The notes beneath the pieces were generated by a model. The model had not been told where the DNA came from. It saw only the letters and a list, made by a program, of their open reading frames with translations, and made no database searches. Position numbers and translations under genes: made by a program. From Devosia sp. (GTDB lineage: Bacteria > Pseudomonadota > Alphaproteobacteria > Rhizobiales > Devosiaceae), in assembly GCA_026126125.1 (NCBI GenBank), contig JAHCJW010000018.1, positions 1-35,225 on the forward strand: a DNA stretch of 35,225 bases, in the 5' to 3' direction. Positions 29,952 to 35,225 of this stretch are shown here, one piece after another. Within the stretch, counting starts at the first letter, position 1; each line of letters opens with the position of its first letter.

Positions 29952-30853
29952 CGGTCTGCATCTGCAAGCTCAATCCGGCCGGCGCGCCGGATTATGACTC
30001 GGTCATTGCCAAGGCCGTAACGCCGCATGCCGATCTGCATGAAGGCTGGGTCAGGCATTTGCTGCCGCCGCACCTGATCGAACAGGGCAATCGCTATGCC
30101 TGGTTCGTGGTCACCTCGGGCAATCACCAGATTGCCGCCAACACCGGCGCCAATACCTTCGCCGGGGGCAGCAAGTTCGTTTGCACCGATGGCATCTGGA
30201 GCCAGGGCTCAACGACCGACGATTTCTCCTTCCGCTACAACGGCGCCAAGTTCGAAAAGAACCGCACCGTGGTGGAGATGAACGCCGCCGTGCTGCCTGG
30301 CGGGTTCACCGAACTGCGCATGGTGTTTCAGGGCTGGGAGCCGGCCGGCACCCAGCGCAGCTGGGAAATCAAACCCTTCGGGGTCGAGGACTGGATTCCC
30401 TTCGACGCCCGGCCCGACAATCCCCTGGCCAATTTGCCGGCGCAGGCGAGCCTGCGCATGGTCATGCAGGGGACCGAGGATCTGGCGCCGATGATCATCC
30501 TCGACACCCATGCAGTGATGATCACCGGTCGCATGCGCAATGACCTGCGCGGCGTCTCCAAGGACCTGGCCTTCGGCTTTGCCACCGAGACGATCGAAAT
30601 GATCGTCAACATGGATGCCTTTGACATTGCCCATCATGACCTGGTGCCGCGCCTACGCGTCGGCGCCGCGGTCGTTGATGCGGATTCGGTCACGGCGACG
30701 GTCGATCCGACCAAGCCGAGCCGCACCACGTACAAAGCCATTTTTGATTTCGCCGGCGCGCCGATCACCGGTGCTCGCGTCCAGCTCGAAGGGAACACCG
30801 ACACGGTGGTGAAGGTGCCTTTCGTTCAGGACATCCAGCTCAACGCCTTCTGA
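29924..30853 (+). pseudogene. Phage tail protein, C-terminal fragment without a start
   Basis: An open frame of about 309 codons begins at the deletion point (TRVGSTGDVTVCICKLNPAG) and ends at TGA 30851-30853. It has repeated beta-sandwich-like segments (NRYAWFVVTSGNHQIAANTG, NRTVVEMNAAVLPGGFTELR) and a C-terminal part with GARVQLEGNTDTVVKVPFVQ. It resembles the distal part of large tail or host-recognition proteins of alphaproteobacterial phages. The N-terminus and any start codon were lost in the deletion. It cannot be made as a normal protein unless by re-initiation after the capsid fragment. Confidence 0.72.
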
Positions 30854-30863
30854 GGACGGGACC

Positions 30864-31043
30864 ATGGCCGAACCAATCGAATATGAGGCGGACGCCAGTT
30901 TCATCGCTCGCGTCAAACAAATCGTCGAGATCGGGCCGATCAAGTATCTGCCGCGCGACGAAATGAAAGTTAAGGGCCGGCTGCTCAACAAGATCGTCGG
31001 CAAGTATGGGGAGAGCGTGATTGACTACGCCAATCCCGCCTGA
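30864..31043 (+). CDS. Small phage protein, unknown (59 aa)
   Basis: A 59-residue charged, helical protein opening MAEPIEYEADASFIARVKQI, starting ten bases after the tail-protein fragment, with a GAGGACGGG sequence upstream. It overlaps the next frame by 23 bases. Its position after the tail protein suggests a tail-associated or chaperone role, but no family is recognised. Confidence 0.55.
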   Translation: MAEPIEYEADASFIARVKQIVEIGPIKYLPRDEMKVKGRLLNKIVGKYGESVIDYANPA

Positions 31044-31203
31044 GGGCTATCAGATCCCGCCCCACAACCCGAGCGGGCGCGCCTGGTGGCAGGCCACGCT
31101 CAACAATCTCAACGGGCGTCTGGTCGATATCAAGGCTGAGATCGCGGTCACGCTCGAAGGTCTGGGCGAGAACGCGACCACGACCGTCATCGCCTATGTA
31201 TAG
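31021..31203 (+). CDS. Small phage protein, unknown (60 aa)
   Basis: A TTG start at 31021 gives 60 residues opening MTTPIPPEGYQIPPHNPSGR. GGGGAG lies six bases upstream, and a stop directly before the TTG leaves no earlier start in frame. It overlaps the preceding gene by 23 bases, and the fibre-like gene follows six bases after its stop. The central part (WWQATLNNLNGRLVDIKAEI) is amphipathic. No family recognised. Confidence 0.5.
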   Translation: MTTPIPPEGYQIPPHNPSGRAWWQATLNNLNGRLVDIKAEIAVTLEGLGENATTTVIAYV

Positions 31204-31209
31204 AATTCA

Positions 31210-31725
31210 GTGGCGCCCAATATCGCTCAGCTGCAGGCGCAGATTGCCGCCCTGGTCAGCGAGTTGAACCTGGCCGAAGACGTCCTCGCCGCCCTGCAGA
31301 ATTCAGGCATACCGGCCTCGAACGTGCCGGTCGCCGAGACGGACAGCTTTCCGGAGGGCACCACAGCGCAAGAGGCGCTGGAGCTGCTCGACAGCCTCAT
31401 TGAGGCGCTGGCCTCCGCGACCGAAACGGCGCTCGGTCAGGTCGAACCGCCGCAATTGGTGCGGACGGTCACCGTCAATACCGAGCTGGCTGCCGGCCGC
31501 GCCTATCGCCTGCGCAATACCGGCATCACGTTGACACTGCCGGCCGCGCCTGTCGCCAATGCCACGATCCGGATCACGGATGGCGAGGTGTTGAGCGCAA
31601 CAGCGACAGTCGCGCTCGCGCGCAATGGCCAGACCATCATGGGCCTACCTGAAAACCTCACCCTCGACCTCGGTGGGGTTGATCTCCTGCTTTGGTTCAA
31701 CGGCGTCACCTGGAGGCTTTTCTAA
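31210..31725 (+). CDS. Tail-fibre-like structural protein
   Basis: A 171-residue protein with a GTG start. A coiled-coil N-terminus (APNIAQLQAQIAALVSELNL) is followed by a short acidic linker containing EGTTAQEALELLDSLIEALA and a beta-rich C-terminal domain (RTVTVNTELAAGRAYRLRNT, ending VDLLLWFNGVTWRLF). The trimer-like coiled coil plus beta domain fits a fibre or fibre-base protein. The next gene starts directly after its stop. Confidence 0.6.
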   Translation: MAPNIAQLQAQIAALVSELNLAEDVLAALQNSGIPASNVPVAETDSFPEGTTAQEALELLDSLIEALASATETALGQVEPPQLVRTVTVNTELAAGRAYRLRNTGITLTLPAAPVANATIRITDGEVLSATATVALARNGQTIMGLPENLTLDLGGVDLLLWFNGVTWRLF

Positions 31726-32700
31726 GTGAGCAATCTTTCTGATTTTTTGAACAGGCCGCAGCCGCAAAAGGCCGCCCGCATCGGTGCGCCCGGCTCGAAT
31801 GGCTATTGGCGGCGGGATATTTTTGGGAAGCCTGGCACCTATATCTGGAAAGCGCAAAAGGCCGGGAAGATCAAAATCCAAGGGATTGGTGCGGCTAGCG
31901 GCGGCTCGGGCGACGTCGCCGGGGCTTCAGGGGCATTCGGCGAGAAGACGTTGACTGTAGCTGTTGGAGACCAGTTGGCCATCGTGGTGGGCGCGGGTGG
32001 GGCGGGCAGTATCAACACCGTTCTCTCAACGCCGGGCGGCTCATCATCTGTAAGCGGCACCCCGGTGGGCGGCACGCCTCTTACGCTCGCTGGTGCGGCT
32101 GGTGTTACGGGCAGTCCCGTCTCAGGAACCATCGCGGGGGTTCCGTCTGGCCCTTGGGATCTTTCGTACTCGGGGGCTGTCATGACGGTGAACAACACTG
32201 GAAGTCCATCCTCGGCCTCGCCTTTCGGTCCGGGACTAAAATCGACTGGCCAAGGTGGCGCCGGGTGGGGTGGTGGCGCTTCCGGACAGGGGGGTGGATC
32301 TACTCATAGGCCAGCTGTAGGCACTAACGGCGCGCGGGGCTTGTTCGCTCTCGGGGGACGCGAAGGCCTCAAGGAAGTAGAACTGCACGGCCAAACCTAC
32401 GGCGACATATGGGACTTGCGGGACGCCGACAGTGGCGGCGGCGCCTGGGGAAGCTGGACGCGCGATAGCGGCACGGCCGTTACCGCCAACGGCGGCACCG
32501 CTGGCCCTGGTGCGGGTGGCGGGGCGTCGGCAGCCATAGCAGGAGCATCTTCATTTGGTGGCGGCACTGGAAAGTCACTCAGTAATGCGGCGGACTTGAA
32601 ATCTGGTTCAGGTGCCGGAGGCGGAGGCGCGCAGAACGGGTCCGGTGGTATCGGTGGCGATGCAATATTCTTTGTCTTCTGGGATGAGGTCGCGGAATGA
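31726..32700 (+). CDS. Glycine-rich tail adhesin-like protein
   Basis: A 324-residue protein from GTG 31726. After a short N-terminal domain (RDIFGKPGTYIWKAQKAGKI) it is dominated by glycine-rich runs (GAGGAGSINTVLSTPGGSSS, GQGGAGWGGGASGQGGG, PGAGGGASAAIAG, GSGAGGGGAQNGSGGIGGDA), the composition of polyglycine-helix adhesins at phage fibre tips that decide receptor specificity. It closes with DAIFFVFWDEVAE. Codon choice in the middle is less GC-biased than in its neighbours, consistent with recent exchange of a fibre tip. The next gene overlaps it by ATGA. Confidence 0.72.
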   Translation: MSNLSDFLNRPQPQKAARIGAPGSNGYWRRDIFGKPGTYIWKAQKAGKIKIQGIGAASGGSGDVAGASGAFGEKTLTVAVGDQLAIVVGAGGAGSINTVLSTPGGSSSVSGTPVGGTPLTLAGAAGVTGSPVSGTIAGVPSGPWDLSYSGAVMTVNNTGSPSSASPFGPGLKSTGQGGAGWGGGASGQGGGSTHRPAVGTNGARGLFALGGREGLKEVELHGQTYGDIWDLRDADSGGGAWGSWTRDSGTAVTANGGTAGPGAGGGASAAIAGASSFGGGTGKSLSNAADLKSGSGAGGGGAQNGSGGIGGDAIFFVFWDEVAE

Positions 32701-33149
32701 AAATCTGGGCACGTATTGAAGACAGCGTCGTGGTCGAAACGCTTCGGCACCCGGAAAGCCCGGCCGCGCTTTTTCCCGCCGAATGGGTTTGGGTCGAGTG
32801 TCCCGAAGGCACCAGGCCCAACGCCAGCTATGACGGCGAGGCCTTCACCAATCCCCCCGATCCCGAGCCGCCCGCAGTGCCCGAACCGCCGCCCCCGCCG
32901 GAGCCCGTCAACATCCCGGTACCGCATTTCAAGATGCGGTTCACCCCGCAGGAGCGGGTGTCCTTCAAGACCGCCGCCGCAAGCGCAGACCCTCTCGCTC
33001 CATACGTCGCCGACTGGCTCGCCCTACTGGACGATCCTCGGCTTGAATATGTGACGATCGGTGACCCAAACCTGACGGCCGCGCTGCAGATGCTGGTCGA
33101 TGCCGGGCTGCTCACACTGGAGCGCAAGGCCGAAGTGCTGGGCGCATGA
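32697..33149 (+). CDS. Phage tail accessory protein, proline-rich
   Basis: A 150-residue protein opening MKIWARIEDSVVVETLRHPE. A small beta domain (1-55) is followed by a proline-rich linker (PPDPEPPAVPEPPPPPEP) and a helical C-terminus (VSFKTAAASADPLAPYVADW). Proteins of this form often lie just after fibre genes and act in fibre assembly or as baseplate accessories; this assignment is by position. It starts within the stop of the glycine-rich gene. Confidence 0.6.
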   Translation: MKIWARIEDSVVVETLRHPESPAALFPAEWVWVECPEGTRPNASYDGEAFTNPPDPEPPAVPEPPPPPEPVNIPVPHFKMRFTPQERVSFKTAAASADPLAPYVADWLALLDDPRLEYVTIGDPNLTAALQMLVDAGLLTLERKAEVLGA

Positions 33150-33253
33150 AGTGGCGGGGTCGCCATTGCGATCGCGCACCCAGCGCACCATCCTCGCGGC
33201 AGAAAATATTGCGGGCTTCACTGCGGCGCTACCAGCGCGGCGACAGTTAACAT

Positions 33254-33517
33254 ATGTTCACCCAGCATTTCTTGGAGAATCCGATGCTGCTTTTGGGAAC
33301 TGTTGTATCTTGGTTGGCCATTATTTTTGGCGCTCTGCGTGTGGGGCTGGGTTTCTTTGTGGCCAGCGGAGCTGATGCCGCAACGCGGGCTGAAATGGCT
33401 GCCCGGTATCTGGGCTCAGCAACTTCGGGGCAGGCTATCGACGCCGGCGTCATGACGTTCGTTTTTGGCGTTACCTTGGGTGTCCTCGTCAAAATCGGGC
33501 GCTCGCTGAACCGTTAG
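33254..33517 (+). CDS. Small two-helix membrane protein
   Basis: An 87-residue protein, or 77 from the ATG at 33284. Two hydrophobic segments (LLLGTVVSWLAIIFGALRVG and a later GVMTFVFGVTLGVLVKIG) flank a short polar loop (ASGADAATRAEMAARYLGSA). No family recognised. It stands apart from the tail operon with 104 bases before it. The sequence before 33254 (AGTTAACATATG) contains no clear ribosome-binding site, while GGAGAATCCG precedes the ATG at 33284, making the shorter form more likely. Confidence 0.55.
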   Translation: MFTQHFLENPMLLLGTVVSWLAIIFGALRVGLGFFVASGADAATRAEMAARYLGSATSGQAIDAGVMTFVFGVTLGVLVKIGRSLNR

Positions 33518-33541
33518 GTCGACCCTCTAAACGGAGCCGTC

Positions 33542-33790
33542 ATGAGTGCTTTCACCGGCTCCGGCGCTGTCTATCCATTCCGGGCCGCCGATACCGGCAA
33601 CTGGGAATGGGTGCTGGCCGAAGACCTGATCTGGGAGGTTCGCGGGCCGGAAGCGACCTTCGCCATCATCATCCCGGCTGGCTTCCAAACCGATCTGGGC
33701 TCAATCCCCTGGTATGGCCGCTGGCTGGTCAATCCCGCCGATCCCCAGCTCGCCAAGGCCTTTGGTAAGCGCCAAGGCGGCCGCGTCTGA
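33542..33790 (+). pseudogene. DUF1353 family phage protein, cut by IS66
   Basis: The first 74 residues follow the DUF1353 pattern: EWVLAEDLIWEVRG, then IIPAGFQTDLGSIPWYGRWL and NPADPQLAKAF. In the family this continues into a conserved HDWLY-type motif. Here the frame enters the IS66 end at 33765 and gains eight foreign residues before TGA at 33788-33790. The remainder should lie beyond the other end of the insertion. DUF1353 genes occur near phage tail and lysis genes; function is unknown. Confidence 0.8.
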
Positions 33791-33847
33791 CGCTTTGGCT
33801 TGATTTGGATTATTTGCACCTCTGATTTTATGACGGTGTGAGTTTCT

Positions 33848-34225
33848 ATGTCTGCTCCTATGGCCAGTGATAGAAGTTTCCAATTGCTGGAGGTGGTGCC
33901 GGGCCGGATGGACAGCAGTCCTGCGGTATCGCGGCGGAACTGGCCCGATGAGACCAAGGCTCGGATCCTTGAAGAGGCGCTTGCCCCGGACGCGAACGTG
34001 TCGGCCGTAGCGCGCCGATACGGACTGTCGCCCTCGCAATTGTTCGGCTGGCGGCGCAAAGCCTTTGCCAAAGGCCAGGTTGAGCGGCTTGAGACGCTGA
34101 GCGAGAAGCATGCTTGCTCGGGCGGGACTGTCGAGATCGAGATCGCAGGTGCCGTGATCCGGGTTGGCCCGACAATCAGCGAGGATCACCTGCGCCGTGT
34201 CGTTCGCGCTGTTCGGTCGGCATGA
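33848..34225 (+). CDS. tnpA: IS66 accessory protein TnpA
   Basis: A 125-residue protein with a helix-turn-helix of the transposase-8 type (WPDETKARILEEALAPDANV, SAVARRYGLSPSQLFGWRRK) and a short beta-rich C-terminus containing GTVEIEIAGAVIRVG. It is needed with TnpB for IS66 transposition and probably binds the element ends. ATG 33848 is the first good start inside the element. The stop overlaps tnpB by ATGA. Confidence 0.92.
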   Translation: MSAPMASDRSFQLLEVVPGRMDSSPAVSRRNWPDETKARILEEALAPDANVSAVARRYGLSPSQLFGWRRKAFAKGQVERLETLSEKHACSGGTVEIEIAGAVIRVGPTISEDHLRRVVRAVRSA

Positions 34226-34566
34226 TCCCCTCGGGCGCCAAGGTGTTTTTGGCCAGCCATCCAGTAGACTTTCGGAAAGGACCCGATGGGCTGATCGGCT
34301 TGGTGCGCGACGCCGGAGCAGATCCGTTCGACGGCTCGCTCTACGTGTTCCGCGCGAAACGGGCGGACCGGATCAAGATCGTGTGGTGGGATGGCACGGG
34401 TTTGTGTCTGTACGCGAAACGGTTGGAAAAGGCGGCGTTTTGCTGGCCGCGGGTCGTCCACAGCCGGATCCACCTGAGCCATGCGCAACTGCTGGCACTG
34501 GTGGAGGGCATGGACTGGAAACGGGTGCACGCGGTGACTGAGAGCCGGCCGCAATCGGCTGGGTAA
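34222..34566 (+). CDS. tnpB: IS66 accessory protein TnpB
   Basis: A 114-residue protein of the IS66 Orf2 family. The signature VFLASHPVDFRKGPDGLIGL, the DPFDGSLYVFRAKRADRIKI block and WWDGTGLCLYAKRLEKAAF are all intact. It is essential for IS66 transposition, but its biochemical role is not settled. It is not related to the RNA-guided TnpB nucleases. It is coupled to tnpA and lies 73 bases before tnpC. Confidence 0.95.
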   Translation: MIPSGAKVFLASHPVDFRKGPDGLIGLVRDAGADPFDGSLYVFRAKRADRIKIVWWDGTGLCLYAKRLEKAAFCWPRVVHSRIHLSHAQLLALVEGMDWKRVHAVTESRPQSAG

Positions 34567-34639
34567 AAGCCTGCGGCAGACTGACTCACTGACGCAAAAT
34601 CCCAGGCAATCCGGGGTTGTTTTGTGCCATGATGCGCCT

Positions 34640-35225
34640 ATGGCTCCGACCGATCCACAGCAGCTCCCAGACGACATTGACGCGCTCAAGGCGATGATCG
34701 CCGCTGCCCATGCCGAGATCGCCGAACTCAAGGTCATCAATGCCACGGCCGACGAGCGTATCGCGCGACTGACCTCGATCGTTGCCATGCTGCAGCGCGC
34801 CCAATACGGCACACGCTCTGAACGGCTGCGGCACGACCCGCTCAACGATGAGCAGATGGCTTTCGTGTTCGACGAGATCGAAACCGGCATTGAGCAGATC
34901 AAGGCTGGGCTGGAGGCACGCGATAGGAACAGTGCCGCTCCCCGTCCGTCGCGGCCGCGAAAAGGCTTTGCTCCACACCTGGAGCGGATCGAGCAGGTCA
35001 TCGAGCCGGAGGTGCCGGTTGACTGCATTGGCCTTCAAGCCGTGCGTATTGGCGAAAACGTCTCGGAGCGCCTCGACGTGACCCCGGCCACGTTCCGCGT
35101 TATCGTCACCCGTCGTCCAAAATACGCCTACCGCCTGGCTGACGGCGAAGACCGCATCGTGCAGGCGCCGGCGCCCGATCACCTGATAATCGGCGGCATC
35201 CCCACCGAGGCGCTGCTGGCTCAGG
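34640..35225 (+). CDS. tnpC: IS66 transposase TnpC, N-terminal part (cut by window edge)
   Basis: The first 195 codons of the IS66 DDE transposase. A leucine-rich coiled coil (about residues 20-55, IAELKVINATADERIARLTS) is followed by the RAQYGTRSERLRHDPLNDEQ motif and the SERLDVTPATFRVIVTRRPK domain. The zinc finger usual in this place is not formed: where many relatives have paired cysteines, this one reads VDCIGLQAVRIGE and YAYRLADGE, with a single cysteine, as in a subgroup of IS66 elements. The DDE catalytic domain lies beyond the window. ATG 34640 is the start that opens the conserved frame. Confidence 0.92.
   Translation, partial: MAPTDPQQLPDDIDALKAMIAAAHAEIAELKVINATADERIARLTSIVAMLQRAQYGTRSERLRHDPLNDEQMAFVFDEIETGIEQIKAGLEARDRNSAAPRPSRPRKGFAPHLERIEQVIEPEVPVDCIGLQAVRIGENVSERLDVTPATFRVIVTRRPKYAYRLADGEDRIVQAPAPDHLIIGGIPTEALLAQ

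Larger units (their letters stand above)
11421..33764. mobile_element. Mu-like transposable prophage, internally deleted and IS-interrupted
   Basis: The gene order is that of a Mu-type phage: leftward repressor, rightward early operon with MuA and MuB, shortened Gam, Mor-type activator, lysis genes, then gp25-gp30-like packaging and portal genes, protease/scaffold, decoration protein and capsid. The left limit is a guess at a TG dinucleotide; the right limit given is only the IS66 insertion point, and the true right end lies outside the window. The capsid gene is fused to a tail gene at about 29922, with all morphogenesis genes in between missing. Repressor, transposase, ATPase, lysozyme, holin, terminase and portal frames are open. 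It is probably unable to form particles but may still transpose. Confidence 0.85.
33765..35225 (+). mobile_element. IS66-family insertion sequence, left part
   Basis: The element begins at GTAAGCGCC (33765), the usual start of IS66 terminal inverted repeats, and carries the three rightward genes tnpA, tnpB and tnpC in the standard order; the window ends inside tnpC. IS66 elements duplicate 8 bp of target, so GGCCTTTG (33757-33764) is the predicted duplication. The right end and second copy are not in the window. Confidence 0.92.

Noticed and set aside
31726-33149. A diversity-generating retroelement target at the fibre tip
   Set aside because: No reverse transcriptase gene or template/variable repeat pair is present in the window; glycine richness alone explains the repetition.
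34222-34566. A TnpB RNA-guided nuclease (OMEGA system)
   Set aside because: The name is shared, but the protein is the small IS66 Orf2 with no RuvC-like motifs.
1-35225. tRNA or rRNA genes
   Set aside because: No cloverleaf or conserved rRNA segment was recognised on either strand by reading; a covariance-model scan would be decisive.

Overview
The window looks like a high-GC alphaproteobacterial chromosome, most likely Hyphomicrobiales and close to Devosia. The gene set, the folA-hflK-hflC block, the divergent miaA/serB pair and the palindromic intergenic repeat at 7436-7482 fit that order. The genus is inference; no rRNA or tRNA gene is present to test it.

Bases 1 to about 11420 are host housekeeping DNA. 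In order: the start of a probable NUDIX hydrolase, a glycine-zipper lipoprotein, a DUF423 membrane protein, a MATE exporter, miaA (tRNA modification), serB (serine synthesis), hflC and hflK (regulators of the FtsH protease), folA, a decayed GNAT acetyltransferase gene flanked by dispersed repeats, a secreted DUF4424 protein, a 46-codon ORF coupled to thyA, thyA, a YkgJ-type cysteine-cluster protein and a membrane-anchored thermonuclease. folA and thyA supply the folate/thymidylate cycle; hflK and hflC form one membrane complex.

From about 11421 to the end runs a Mu-like transposable prophage. A LexA-type repressor faces left. An operator/promoter region with GTGTCA/TGACAC dyads separates it from a rightward early operon: small ORFs, a ParB-like protein, the MuA-type DDE transposase, the MuB ATPase, DNA-binding and unknown small proteins, a shortened Gam and a Mor-type activator. 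After a dyad and a hairpin comes the late region: GH108 lysozyme, 3TM holin, DksA-type zinc finger, DUF2730, a winged-helix protein, small terminase, a zinc-ribbon protein, large terminase, portal, a head morphogenesis protein with a probable toxin-like C-terminus, a secreted cargo protein, head protease with a nested scaffold, and a DUF2190 protein.

The main structural event is at about 29922. The major capsid gene stops after about 81 codons and is joined, out of frame, to the 3' part of a tail protein gene. Everything normally between them (rest of capsid, head completion, tail tube and sheath, tape measure, baseplate) is absent. Fibre-like and accessory genes follow, and an IS66-family element entering at 33765 cuts a DUF1353 gene and runs off the window. 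The prophage therefore looks unable to build virions, while its repressor, transposase, target-selection ATPase and lysis genes still look intact.

I found no CRISPR array, tRNA, rRNA or convincing new defence system. The best candidates for undescribed biology are the secreted cargo gene at 27565-27996, the cysteine-motif regulator and unknown genes at 17693-19040, and the small ORFs next to the operator.
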